Position numbers and translations under genes: made by a program
Shown here: positions 53,054 through 63,521 of the stretch, one piece after another
Layout: every line of letters starts with the position of its first letter
Position numbering within the stretch: the stretch's first letter is position 1
Notes under the pieces: generated by a model
The model's input: the letters and a program-made list of their open reading frames with translations, nothing else
The model's database searches: none
What the model was told of the DNA's origin: nothing
Source of the DNA: Bombyx mori
Lineage: Eukaryota; Arthropoda; Insecta; Lepidoptera; Bombycidae
Assembly (NCBI RefSeq): GCF_030269925.1
Contig: NC_085128.1
Location: 4,404,501 to 4,468,500, forward strand
Length of the DNA stretch: 64,000 nt
Reading direction: 5' to 3'

Positions 53054-56000
53054 TCAGTCATTTTCATCAACTATAATATTATTTTTAATGCTATTTTTTC
53101 CATTTTTGCAATGAGGAGTTTTGTAGTCATCGTGTAAAACTACCGTTGTCGCGCTAACACTAGACGGACTTTGAGAATGAGTGACATTTGTACGATTACT
53201 ATCAGCCAAGTGCTCCAACTCATGACTTTCTAAATTAGGTACACCTGAAGAAACAGAATTAACCCGAGACACTGGTTTTCGTTCCCGAGATGGAGATTCT
53301 TTTATCGAACTCCTACCGACAATGTGAAGTAACGAACAAAGGAAGAAAGTTGCATAGGTCCAACTAACCGTCATGATTAAAACTAGAAACGCACCTATTT
53401 GTGAATACGGTAGAAGATTAGATCTCAATAAAAACACACCAGCGAATCCAGAAGTTAGTGCAGCCGCAGCAGTTGGACTCGATGATGCTGATAGAGCATA
53501 TTTAACACGAGCACTTTTGTTTCCTGATGCGTTTGTGTAGCTTAGGGCATAGTGAAGACTGAAATCCACAGCTAGCCCAGCCGATGTTGATATCGCTACA
53601 CTTTCTAAAATATTTAACTTCCAATTATTTATTACTAGAACAGCTATTGTAACAGTTGATGAAAATATCATTGCAGTCAAAGCGCATACACTCGTTACAA
53701 AATTTAATGTAGCTGGTATCAAAACTATAAAGCCCAGAGCTGCAGATAACAGTAATGCTACAATGGTACCACTTGCTAGAGTTCTTTGTAGATCATAGAA
53801 TTGAAAATCGGATAAAAACCAGCCACATTTCATTCCCGCTGGGGCGTTTTCTAATTCTGTTTGTGTCCATTTTTCGACTTCAGTGAAAAACTTATTCATT
53901 TCAGAATAGGACAGTGAATATGGAACAATACTTTCAAATTCAACAACAAGAGCAGCAATAATTGGGGGTTTGGCACTTCTTAAAAATTTTGGGCCAGCTA
54001 CACCAGGCATAAAGAGTTCTCTAGGCGTTTGATACAATGATTCCATTGCCTTTATGATACAGAAATCAAAGACCTCTTTTTTGTATGGAAATTTAGATGT
54101 CTCACAACAAGGTGATCTATTTATTTTATCAATATTATCAATACATCGCCTACTCATATACATTTTAAAGCTTTCAATGAAGCAGTTTGGGAGTAAAGGA
54201 CCCAAGGTCTGCTGATAAAAGGGTTGACCTTTAATTCGAGCACAAAACCCTAACAACCAAGATTGCGATTTGGGATCTGATATTGAAAAATTTTCATCAA
54301 ACACAAGGTGTCCCTTTGAAGCAGGATCCATATGATTTCCATTGTCAATAGCTTTTACACCCCATACCCACCTTAAAGGCATTTTAGTGCCGGTGCCCAG
54401 ATCTTTGCTTAATCTTTCAAATAGAAATTTATCTCTATACTGCATTTCATATTGTTCAAAAGGATGAGAAGTTTGGAAAAGTTGAAATTGTTTAGAATCT
54501 GGCAAGTGTAGGCCCGGAGAGTAAAACACCACCACCAAACTAATAAATCCTAAAGCGCCCATGACCACTACAAATGCTATATGGAATTTTGTAACACATA
54601 TTATAGTAAATCTGTTTAAAACAATTCTGATATTTTCCCACATTTCATTCACATTCTTGTGGACCAAATCTAAAAAAGTTTTTTTCTTTGCATACAATTT
54701 AACATCTACAATGAATACTGATATAGGCAACCAAGTCATCATGAGAACAAAGTTGACTAGAACTGCTGTTCCGGCAAATACACTGAAACAGTTTATGGCA
54801 GGAATATAACTTACATATGATGCATAAAATGCAACTGCAGTAGTTAAGGTTGTGATAAAAATAGTAACTATAGAATGTCTCATAGTTTCTTCTAGAATTT
54901 GGACTAAAATAGTCTCACCAGCACTGGAAATATTGATATCTAGCACACCATTTTCTTGATAGACCACATTATCTTTGATAAGTTGCTTTCCAATCATTTT
55001 CCATATCTTAACATAAATAAATGCATCATCAGCACCAATACCTAATACAATTACTATTACTAACAAATTCATGAAGGGAAAAAAATGCAAATTAAACACA
55101 TATACATAGAAGAAGTATGCTATACCCAAAGAAAATGTTATGGCGGCAAACAGAAATAGCGTGAGAATTAATGATCTTGTATATATCCACACACATGCAA
55201 ACACAAAAATGCCACCTAATGCTATCAACCAAGTATCCTCAATGATCCAAATATCAAAAAGAGCATTTTTCAAACCAAAATCAATAGCTGGTATAACAAG
55301 ATTGTCATATGACATATTTGAGTTTTCCAGTTTCTTATAATATGGCAATACAGTATCACTTCTTGGAAGTGGCAAAAACAGCATTGTATTCTTTACAAAC
55401 TTTTGTGCATTATTCAATGGTGAAAATGCTTCTGAATCTATAAGATAAAATAACAAATTATAGACTGCGTTGTGCTGAGTACAGTATTTCGGAACATTAC
55501 AGTGATCTAAATCACAAGCAGCCATCAATGTAAAATTATGAAAATATCCTGCACATTTCTTCAAAATAGTTACAGCTTTTTTTACATCTTCCTTGTTTAA
55601 GTTGACACAGGAATCCTTTCCAGATATTAAAGCAATATAATTTGGGAGACTCCATACAGGACAGCAAATATCTTCAGAGTGTGTTGTCCTCTGACATAAT
55701 TCATAATATTCATACCCACCTAATTCAACCAGATATGACTGAAATTTACACAATCTCTCAACATTCTTGTATGACAATAAACTCGAATTATCTGTGTTGG
55801 TAATAACTAAGTGAGCATAATCTGATATTGGTGGACCACACGTTCCAGAAGCGTAATTAAGATTGATGGGCTTGTCAGCTATCCTCTGCATATTTTTCAA
55901 AGACAACCACTGTTTTCTGGAATGGTCTTTGAGTAGTACAGCATGTTCATCTTCATTTGTTACATTTATTCCAAAACCCCAATGTACATGTCCATCAGAA

Positions 56001-56422
56001 ATGTTTAATTCACTATAATCAGACCAAGTTTTTTCTAATCCTGTGATATTCGGGACCATTTTGTTTTTCTTGTTTCGATCCTTCTTTTTTGGCCTTCTGC
56101 GTCCTGATCTAGATCTGTCTTGGTGAGTCTTGTTGTAGTAAGTTCGGTTCATTCTGATTTGATCTTCAATTTCTTTAGGGTTCACTGCAAGACGTTTGGA
56201 CGGCCTCGTTTCGTCATTCAGATTTTCCCAAGCAATGAAGCGATGTGCTAACGTCGTACCCCGGGTTTCAAATCCGACTATGGGATCAGAAAATGAGGGT
56301 AGCTCGTGTAGAATTAGCGGGATCACAGTAAGTACGATGGACAAAATACTTACAGTAAAAAGAACGAGGTAAGAATGACGAACAATAAACCTGGAATAAG
56401 CGGCCAACATCTCGAACTGCAT
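53054..56422 (-). CDS. disp: Dispatched homologue (Hedgehog release transporter)
   Basis: A single uninterrupted frame of 1122 aa (Drosophila Disp is about 1200). An RND-type protein with twelve expected membrane spans in two halves. TM1 is residues ~18-38, directly followed by LPSFSDPIVGFETRGT, the hallmark of the first extracellular loop of Dispatched. The sterol-sensing domain is ~392-572 with the TM4 motif GIGADDAF (463-468) and TTLTTAVAFYASYVS. The second half has ILESVAISTSAGLAVDFSLH with the matching acidic residue in TM10. Cys-rich extracellular loops (residues ~194-315 and ~790) and many N-glycosylation sites are present. A basic run (residues ~103-121, SRSGRRRPKKK) in loop 1 could be a furin-type site. 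Family knowledge: Disp exports cholesterol-modified Hedgehog from producing cells, driven by ion gradients. Patched was considered, but loop 1 and the DD pair favour Dispatched. The first Met fits the short family N-terminus. The lack of introns is notable. Confidence 0.92.
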   Translation of the reverse strand: MQFEMLAAYSRFIVRHSYLVLFTVSILSIVLTVIPLILHELPSFSDPIVGFETRGTTLAHRFIAWENLNDETRPSKRLAVNPKEIEDQIRMNRTYYNKTHQDRSRSGRRRPKKKDRNKKNKMVPNITGLEKTWSDYSELNISDGHVHWGFGINVTNEDEHAVLLKDHSRKQWLSLKNMQRIADKPINLNYASGTCGPPISDYAHLVITNTDNSSLLSYKNVERLCKFQSYLVELGGYEYYELCQRTTHSEDICCPVWSLPNYIALISGKDSCVNLNKEDVKKAVTILKKCAGYFHNFTLMAACDLDHCNVPKYCTQHNAVYNLLFYLIDSEAFSPLNNAQKFVKNTMLFLPLPRSDTVLPYYKKLENSNMSYDNLVIPAIDFGLKNALFDIWIIEDTWLIALGGIFVFACVWIYTRSLILTLFLFAAITFSLGIAYFFYVYVFNLHFFPFMNLLVIVIVLGIGADDAFIYVKIWKMIGKQLIKDNVVYQENGVLDINISSAGETILVQILEETMRHSIVTIFITTLTTAVAFYASYVSYIPAINCFSVFAGTAVLVNFVLMMTWLPISVFIVDVKLYAKKKTFLDLVHKNVNEMWENIRIVLNRFTIICVTKFHIAFVVVMGALGFISLVVVFYSPGLHLPDSKQFQLFQTSHPFEQYEMQYRDKFLFERLSKDLGTGTKMPLRWVWGVKAIDNGNHMDPASKGHLVFDENFSISDPKSQSWLLGFCARIKGQPFYQQTLGPLLPNCFIESFKMYMSRRCIDNIDKINRSPCCETSKFPYKKEVFDFCIIKAMESLYQTPRELFMPGVAGPKFLRSAKPPIIAALVVEFESIVPYSLSYSEMNKFFTEVEKWTQTELENAPAGMKCGWFLSDFQFYDLQRTLASGTIVALLLSAALGFIVLIPATLNFVTSVCALTAMIFSSTVTIAVLVINNWKLNILESVAISTSAGLAVDFSLHYALSYTNASGNKSARVKYALSASSSPTAAAALTSGFAGVFLLRSNLLPYSQIGAFLVLIMTVSWTYATFFLCSLLHIVGRSSIKESPSRERKPVSRVNSVSSGVPNLESHELEHLADSNRTNVTHSQSPSSVSATTVVLHDDYKTPHCKNGKNSIKNNIIVDEND

Positions 56423-56718
56423 ATTATTCGAGTTTCAATCCATTTTCTCACGATAAAGCATTAATTTTTTCGGCATTTTAACTTATGCAAATGCATGTAC
56501 AATATTCAAATGGGTTTACATATTGCAAAAAAATAAAAAAGTAGAATTTCACAAAATCACTAAACAAATCGTAAATAATGTAGGATTCCTTGTCTCTAAT
56601 CTATTTCTGATTGTTAAATGTCATTGTTGTCACTTGTCAAAAATAGTAGTTTTATTTTTCCAACTGGAAAGGCAAAGGTATTACCATAAAGGTAAATACC
56701 ATAAAGCATAATCTTTTA

Positions 56719-57685
56719 TATATCGACGCTTGAAAGGCAAACGTGACTAAGCGACAATAACCGCTTTGTACATAGATCTACCCGATGATATGTAGGCGAA
56801 GTAAAATGTCCCTTAGAAATAAGGTGACACTCTACAAAACTTGCATACGCCCCGTCATGACCTATGCAAGTGTAGTATTCGCTCACGCGGCCCGCACTCA
56901 CTTAAAGTCATTCCAAATCATTCAATCCCGTTTTTGCAGGATAGCCGTCGGAGCCCCGTGGTTCGTCAGGAACGTCGACCTCCATGACGACCTGGACTTA
57001 GAGTCCACCAGTAAGTATATGCAGTCGGCGTCAATGCGCCACTTCGATAAAGCGGCACGACACGAGAACCCTCTCATCGTGGCCGCCGGTAACTACATTC
57101 CCGATCCTGCGGACAGAATGGAAAGCAGTCGACGTCGCCCAAAACACGTCATCTCGGATCCTCCCGATCCACTAACGGTGCTTCTAGGTACTTCAAGCAC
57201 CGGTCACCGTTCTCGTCGAATCCGTCGCTTGCGACGAAGGGCTCGACGAGTAAACTAACTCTCAGACACAGCCCACTGAGTTTCTCGCCGGATCTTCTCA
57301 GTGGGTCGCCCGATCCGGTGGTAGATTCTGCGAAGCACGGCTCTTGCTAGGGTTCGTGTTAGCAACGTCATCAGGTTTGAGCCCCGTGAGCTCACCTACA
57401 AAAGTTAGGGTTACGCTGACATAGCCTCTCAAGGCTCTCAGCCTAGGTAGGAAAAAAAAAAAAAAAAAAAAATGTACATAGATGATAGGCAATAACCATA
57501 TTCGATGCGCAAAAAAAAAATATTTCTAGGTCTATTAAAATCATTTCAATCCTACAGCTACTAGCTAGATTCTACTACAGCTAGATTCGTTAAAATAAAT
57601 TTTGTTTTCAGGTATTTCAACTTTATAATTATAAAGTTCACGCATTGTCGCTTAGTCACGTTTGCCTTTCAAGCGTCGATATATA
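56719..57685. mobile_element. TIR element split by BMC1
   Basis: Inverted repeats of about 37 bases enclose the region. The left end (from ~56719) reads ATCGACGCTTGAAAGGCAAA, then CGTGACTAAGCGACAAT. The right end (to ~57685) is its complement, ATTGTCGCTTAGTCACG to AAGCGTCGAT. Both flanks are TATA-rich. Without the nested LINE at 56777-57471 the element would be only about 270 bases. No transposase, so MITE-like. Confidence 0.75.
56766..57482 (+). mobile_element. BMC1 LINE, 3' end with ORF2 C-terminus
   Basis: A 5'-truncated insertion (56777-57471) with an 11-base target-site duplication TGTACATAGAT (56766-56776 and 57472-57482). The plus frame 56785-57258 gives the C-terminus of a Jockey-clade ORF2: KVTLYKTCIRPVMTYASVVF, IIQSRFCRIAVGAPWFVRN, NPLIVAAGNYIPDPADR. 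The 3' UTR follows and ends in TAGGTAGG plus about 20 A. The 3' terminus (GTTACGCTGACATAGCCTCT) is the same subfamily as 62.5 and 29.9 kb. Confidence 0.92.
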
Positions 57686-57689
57686 TACA

Positions 57690-58400
57690 TATATATATTT
57701 TTTAAATGAAAAATGATAATTTGAAATGAAATGAAATTGATTAATATGAAACATGGCATGAAATGAGATGATATGAGATATAATATAATCTCAGTAAAAT
57801 GGTGGTCATTTAATGAAACTTTTTCAGTTCACTTTTTCTAGGATCTTTCACAGATATTAAACAGTTAATAAACCACCGTTATTACACATTTAAACATGAA
57901 GAAACAATAAATAGACAAAATAAAACAAATCACACAGTTTCACTCTTCGCGTTCCCGCCAAAAATGTCATTAATTCATTATTGTCACTTTTTCAGTGGTA
58001 ATTCTATTTTTCCGACTAGAGAGGCAAAGATATCACAACGTACAGCCCACTCTTTTGTTACTTTTTCAGTGGTAATTCCATTTTTCCGACTAAAGAGGCA
58101 AATATATCACAACGTATAGCCCACTCTTTTGTTATTTTTGTTTTATGAAAAATGATAAGGAGCGAAATGAATTAAAGTTGATTATTTTGAGACATTAATC
58201 AATTGAAATGAAATTCAATGAAATGAGATTGTATAGGATGATAATAATATATAGTCTCAATAAAATGTTCGTTTTTTTCAAGCACATCCCGAAAAGAAAC
58301 GTCCAGCAGCTTTGTTTCATTTTCTCCGTGCATTTTTACAGAAGTTAAAAACCTAATAAACGACCGTTATTACAAATTTAAGCCCGAAGAGACATTAAAC
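57690..58400. repeat. Degenerate direct repeats
   Basis: Two related blocks: 57700-57950 and 58140-58400 share AATGAAATGAGAT, the ATAATCTCAGTAAAATG-like stretch, ACCGTTATTACA and a GAAGAAACA-like run. Between them a ~67-base tandem pair at about 57985-58120 repeats TTTTTCAGTGGTAATTC, TTTTTCCGACTA and CACAACGTA. The same TTTTTCC...GGCAAAG pattern also occurs left of the TIR element at 56650-56680. Confidence 0.6.
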
Positions 58401-58439
58401 ATTAGTGCAGATGTTAATGGGGCACAAGCTTTCAAAACC

Positions 58440-58720
58440 TCTTCTTCTTCTTTTCATCAGTCCACAGACGTCCACTGCCATAGAACATAGGCCTCCCCCA
58501 AAACTTCTACGGGGATACAATTTGGCTCACTCAACTTATGAACTTCCAGGAGCCAGAGCTCAGGCCTGACTGCAGTGACTGCACACTGTGTGAAACGGCC
58601 AGCAAGAAGTTATTACACCAGGAGTTGTTCGTTGGTGTGGCTCTTCTGTCCCCCTAGTCGACTTTAACGCGAAGAGCTTGTTGGAGTTTGAATATGTAAG
58701 CAGTGGCAGGCAACACTTGA
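58440..58720. repeat. Dispersed repeat fragment
   Basis: TCCACAGACGTCCACTGCCA, then ATAGAACATAGGCCTCCCCC resembles a repeat motif common in lepidopteran genomes. Boundaries and family not determined. Confidence 0.5.
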
Positions 58721-58724
58721 CACA

Positions 58725-59836
58725 TGTAAGGTTACATATTTCGAATATTGGAATTCTTATTTAAATGTTTAAAACAGATATTTGTCTTCTCTTGAGTGAT
58801 GACAATGACTTCTCATCTAAATACGGGCAGTGCAACATCGTAGGGTTTTTATAAAAATAAAATATTGTAATGGTGTAATAGTGTACAAAGTATTTGCAAT
58901 ATAATTATATTAATCATGAAGCTAGAGTGTTTTTAAATAGTCCCTCACCTACAGAACCCATTCCACTCAAATTTAACCGTCCAACAGAGCTAAATCAGAA
59001 AGTCAGCCTTCTCTTTCGTGCTATGGACCAGACTCTTGTGGCGTTTATGAACGCACATTTTTATGATGCGTAAGCCGGAACGCACGAGATGTGGGAAAAA
59101 GAATAAAGTATGTGACACGGGACCTTTTTACCGCCAAATATTTAAAACGTAAAAAATAATTTATAATGTGTTTAATAACTAATGTAATATAATTACTTAG
59201 AATTGTTTATGCCGCTAAAACAATAAAATTTATATTGTTTCAACTGTGGTGTTAATTATATAAAACACGACTTTACGGCGAAATAAAGAAGGGACTCTAT
59301 ATGAGCTCCCTCACTCTCATTAACTGACACAGTGGTAGGAAACTGACAAAAGTCTACTTCTGCAACGTGCGACCAAAATACACCGCTTTCCTAAGGATAG
59401 CTCTTCAGTCGCTCGCCAATGCTGGCTGTATTCTAGCTTCGACATAGCCATAGCCCTCTTGTAGGCCATAGAAGCGGCGTTAAATTTCCACGTTGTCTCT
59501 GACACATGGGGATGAATGGGAATGACACTTTTAGGAAAATAATGACTAACATAATTAAATTAATATCAAACGACCAATTTAGTTAAAAAATTATGTAGTT
59601 TTCAGAAATTTGTATTTTTAACAAATTGACAAATTTATTTTTTAACAAAAATCAATTTTGTCACGAGGATAGATTTTACGACAATGGCAACATTTTCGTT
59701 GTCTCTGACATCTTGTGATCACAAGACCTCTCCGTTTTGAGTTTTCTTGTCAAGGCAAAAATCGGGCGAAAAAAGGCCGTCCCTTTCGGGATTAACGGGT
59801 AAAAACAGCACCAAATACCTTAACCAAAATCTCAAG
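58725..59836. other. Spacer and 5' region of the V-ATPase gene
   Basis: No further gene supported. The last 100-200 bases should contain the promoter and 5' UTR of the gene at 59837. The frame is open upstream of its ATG back to a TTG at 59747, but there is no upstream ATG in that stretch. Confidence 0.4.
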
Positions 59837-60454
59837 ATGAGATACTTCTTAAGTTACTTATTCGTGCTCCTGGTGGGACTTGCAATCCCGATATTTTCGC
59901 TGTACTACGTCCTCAATGGAAAGGGTGAGCAGATAAGTTTGGGATGGTTCTTGGAGAACACTTCCCCGTATATGTGGGGTACCCTCGGAATCGCCTTTTC
60001 CGTTGCCCTGTCCGTTGTCGGAGCAGCCATGGGCATCCACACTACTGGTGTCAGCATAGTGGGAGGAGGTGTCAAAGCACCTAGAATCAAGACTAAGAAT
60101 TTGATCTCCGTCATCTTCTGCGAGGCCGTCGCCATTTACGGTTTGATCACTGCTATCGTGCTCTCTGGTATGCTGGAGAAATATTCTGAACCATTTACTA
60201 GTGTGTCCGTCAAGCAGCAGAACTGGATGGCGGGATACGTGATGTTCGGCGCTGGACTCGCTGTTGGCTTGGTGAATCTATTCTGTGGAATTGCTGTTGG
60301 TATCGTGGGCTCTGGTGCTGCTCTAGCGGATGCTGCCAACGCTGCCTTGTTCGTCAAGATCCTCATCGTTGAGATTTTTGGATCTGCCATTGGTCTTTTT
60401 GGCCTTATTGTTGGCATTTATATGACATCAAAAGTAAAAATGGGCAACCAGTAA
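59837..60454 (+). CDS. VhaPPA1: V-ATPase 21 kDa proteolipid subunit c'' (V0 sector)
   Basis: 205 aa, the same length as the mammalian subunit c'' (ATP6V0B). Starts at the ATG of AAGATGAGATAC ([10 protein letters not shown]). There are five predicted hydrophobic spans: an N-terminal one (~5-25), then two paired hairpins of the proteolipid type. The essential proton-carrying Glu is E96 in [13 protein letters not shown]. Other hallmarks are [27 protein letters not shown] and the second repeat [20 protein letters not shown] with its Glu. Family knowledge: one copy per c-ring of the vacuolar H+-ATPase, which acidifies endosomes, lysosomes and, in caterpillars, energises the midgut apical membrane. 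No intron interrupts the frame, and AATAAA lies at 60614-60619. A retrocopy is possible, but I see no poly(A) tract plus duplication and no damage. Confidence 0.95.
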   Translation: MRYFLSYLFVLLVGLAIPIFSLYYVLNGKGEQISLGWFLENTSPYMWGTLGIAFSVALSVVGAAMGIHTTGVSIVGGGVKAPRIKTKNLISVIFCEAVAIYGLITAIVLSGMLEKYSEPFTSVSVKQQNWMAGYVMFGAGLAVGLVNLFCGIAVGIVGSGAALADAANAALFVKILIVEIFGSAIGLFGLIVGIYMTSKVKMGNQ

Positions 60455-60639
60455 CTTAAGAAAAGAAAATACTTGAAAACAAGTGTAAGTATAATTGTGA
60501 TTGTTGCTTATTTAGAAATTAGTGCATGTATTAACTAGTATGTGGTTTTGATTCACAACTCTACCATCTTGATTTGTACCGGCCTGTTTTGAAAGATAAT
60601 TATAACTTAAGGGAATAAAACTTGTTTTTATTTTTAATA

Positions 60640-61800
60640 CCTAACTTTATTTTGGTTTAGTAACTACTTTCATATATATCTTAATCAGTAAGTAATGTAA
60701 ATTGATTCTATTAGTCAAGTATGTAATCTATGCTGCAGCATTAATATCATTTTAAACCCATAGATCCCATATTATATCTTATTGGTAAGATATGATGAGC
60801 TAATGGTTAATAAAAATACTGCATTAAATAGTCCCGTATGAACTATTGTGATTTTCACATTTCATGAGTTTCTGAATTTCAGCCCTGTTGCAAACACTGG
60901 TTGTAACCATGACCTCTTGGTGATTAATAACATTAATAGTAAATGTAAAAAAAGAAAATAAAATAATTTTATGAAAAAGTTTACATACAATTAACTTTAT
61001 TGGAAATTCTTCTTCATTTTGGAAATTATTGGATTTGTATGTATAAAGTTTAAATGCCGTTACTCAAGTTAAGTTTAGCTCTTGGTCAAATTTTCTCAAA
61101 ATTATAATAATATTATAATTAATATTACATATACTATAAAAATATAATACAATGCCAAAGTACAAAAAAAAAATGTTTAAAAAACTAAACACATTTAAAA
61201 GACCCAACCTAAGATTTTCTTAGATGGTCATAAACTAGCATTCTTTTTAAAAGATGAGTCCCATGGATGTTTTTGACCATCAACCTCTAAACAACTCTGA
61301 TCATAAGATAACAACTTCTAATACTTTCTTATTATAATCTTTAATTGAAATTATTGAATCAATGCTATTTTATTATTGTGAATTTTCCGCCGAATGTACT
61401 GCTATTGACGCTCATAGACATTGCATATTGATATATAACTATAATAGTTATAAAGCAATATTATATTTATATAGTTAGCTATATCTCTATTCAGATAGTT
61501 AAATCATCTGAATGCAATGTCTATTTGAAGGATAAGATAACTCTTATCCTTCAAATTAGAATGCATTGCAGCAGAAATGGGTACCACAATGATAGTGACT
61601 TGAGTAGGTTCATGAAATCACTGAAGTGTGGAAATAAAGTAAAGGTACAACTGAAACAGGCACAGCAAGAGAAATTTAGGCATTCTTATGAACAATTCTT
61701 AAATATAAGATCCTGTAACTTGAAGATAACATCTTGAAGTTGCAGAGCTTTTCTTTAATCTTGTGTACCTCAGGATTTTTAATAGACTTATATTAATAAG
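60640..61800. other. Spacer with strong hairpins
   Basis: AT-rich; no supported gene. A perfect 14-base stem with a TAAC loop is at 61524-61555 (TTTGAAGGATAAGA and its complement). A wider inverted pair ATAGACATTGCAT (near 61412) and ATGCAATGTCTAT (near 61513) surrounds the stretch, so it may be a small fold-back element. Confidence 0.55.
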
Positions 61801-62032
61801 ACTACTGGTGGTAGGGCCTCTTGTGAGTCTGCGCGGGTAGGTACCACCGCTCTGTCTATTTCTACCGTGAAGCAGTAATGCGTTTCGGTTTGAAGGGTAG
61901 GGCAGCCGTTGTAACTATACTGAGATCTTAGAACTTATATCTTAAGCGCATTTACGTTGTAAATGTCTATGGGCTCCAATAACCACTTAACACCAGGTGG
62001 GCTGTGAGCTCGTCCACCCATCAAAGCAATAA
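61801..62032 (+). repeat. Bm1 SINE, headless copy
   Basis: Plus-strand Bm1 body: CTGGTGGTAGGGCCTCTTGT, GTGAAGCAGTAATGCGTTTC, GAGCTCGTCCACCCATC, ending GCAATAAAATTAG. A small deletion removes bases before CTTAAGCGCATTT. Confidence 0.88.
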
Positions 62033-62474
62033 AATTAGAAAAACTGCTTATATCAAATTTACAAAGCAGCACAATCTTACTGTACTTTGTTTACTTAGTT
62101 ATTTTTACTTACATTTCAGTGGCCATTCTTACCAATACTCTTATTTTAAAAAAAACATACTATAATATACAGGGTGTTAGGAGACCACTTCCGAAAACGA
62201 AGACAGACGATAGTACAATGACACCTTTGATGATGGGACGGAAAAAAATTGATCCTGATTTTTTTTTTAATTCATGTTTTTAAAACGTTTTATGAGCATT
62301 ATTTACGCTCCACCATGTTAGTGCGCCTACATAAAACGATAGTTTCATAAAAATACAATACTTTACTAAAAAAAAACCGCAATGAAACACAAAATCAAAA
62401 ATAGGTACAATATCTTGTAACCTAGCTGTCAAAATCATGTTAGAAAAATGTATGTCCTGTACGTATGTGTTCCT

Positions 62475-62919
62475 GGTATTTTAATCCACTTCGATAAAGC
62501 GGCACGACACGAGAACCCTCTCATCGTGGCCGCCGGTAACTACATTCCCGATCCTGCGGACAGAATGGAAATCAGTCGACGTCGCCCTAAACACGTCATC
62601 TCGGATCCTCCCGATCCACTAACGGTGCTTCTAGGTACTTCAAGTACCGGTTACCGTACTCGTCGAACCCGTCGCTTGCGACGAAGGGCTCGACGAGTAA
62701 ATTAACTCTCAGACACAGCCCACTGAGTTTCTCGCCGGATCTTCTCAGTGGGTCGCGTTTCCGATCCGGTGGTAGATTCTGCGAAGCACGGCTCTTGCTA
62801 GGGTTCGTGTTAGCATCGTCGTCAGGTTTGAGCCCCATGAGCTCACCTACTAGTTAAGATTCCGCTGGAATAGCCTCTCTAGGCTACCAGCTTAAGTAGG
62901 AAAAAAAAAGGTATTTTAA
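62475..62919 (+). mobile_element. BMC1 LINE tail with target-site duplication
   Basis: A 5'-truncated copy (62485-62909), flanked by the 10-base direct repeat GGTATTTTAA (62475-62484 and 62910-62919). It carries the last ORF2 residues (HFDKAARHENPLIVAAGNYI) to the stop near 62705, then the 3' UTR and a short poly(A). Very similar to 57030-57450, so probably a recent insertion. Confidence 0.92.
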
Positions 62920-63441
62920 CATTAATTTACGGGTAATGTATCTCTCCTGTAATAAGATATTTATACCACATAGTTCAACTCTAACACGAAAAGAAATATT
63001 CCCTAAAACCCTTTTATAACACAGTACTTGTACAACACAATAATGAGATTTTTATTTAAAGTTATTTAGAAAATTACATATAAACTATGTACACACAATG
63101 TATGAGAATAACCGAAATTTTACAGTTTATTTATAATGTATAATAGGTAAAAAAACATACAGGAATAGGTGAGATGTTTCATTAAAAAAAATTACTCTCC
63201 TTGTTGTAATGATTTCTAATTTAATACGGTTTCGTGCAAGACTGGACTTTGTAGGAACCTATCTACCGTTACTTATTGTAGGTAGTAGGGTTACCTGTAT
63301 TGTGCATGTCTTTTCAAATATTATGTCATAATCGTATCTCGTATATAGTATATCGTATCTAGTTGGGCCCCTTCAGGTATGTAACTTGTTTTCAAATGAA
63401 ATTGGATTTTGGTTTTTTTAAAGACAACTTTTTTTTTTCAG

Positions 63442-63521
63442 TAAACAGCATTGGATCGTCCCAGCTTTATCCTCGAGACAACATTGAAAATATCAGTCCA
63501 GTGCTCAAAGAAACTTATTAA
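63442..63521 (+). CDS. Candidate terminal coding exon of an unidentified gene
   Basis: A strong acceptor (pyrimidine run, then TTTTCAG at 63435-63441) is followed by two bases completing a codon and a 25-codon frame (starts NSIGSSQLYPRD, ends PVLKETY) with stop TAA at 63519-63521. AT-rich 3' UTR-like sequence follows to the window end. I do not recognise the protein and found no upstream exon on the plus strand, so this is tentative. A GTGTAAG just after the stop could be a further donor. Confidence 0.3.

Noticed and set aside
53054..56422. Patched or NPC1-like protein
   Set aside because: The sterol-sensing domain is shared, but the SDPxxGFExRGT loop motif after TM1 and the GADDAF/GLAVDF pair fit Dispatched better.
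56785..57258. A 157-residue protein gene
   Set aside because: It is the C-terminus of a 5'-truncated BMC1 LINE with a target-site duplication, not a host gene.
57961..58140. CRISPR-like or regulatory array
   Set aside because: Only two units of ~67 bases with no unique spacers; it is a simple tandem repeat in a eukaryotic genome.
59320..59505. A minus-strand 61-residue frame
   Set aside because: No splice sites, family resemblance or poly(A) signal that I can support; it may be part of a repeat.
59747..59836. N-terminal extension of the V-ATPase subunit
   Set aside because: The frame is open, but its first codon is TTG and the extension is polar, unlike the family. The ATG at 59837 gives exactly the usual length.
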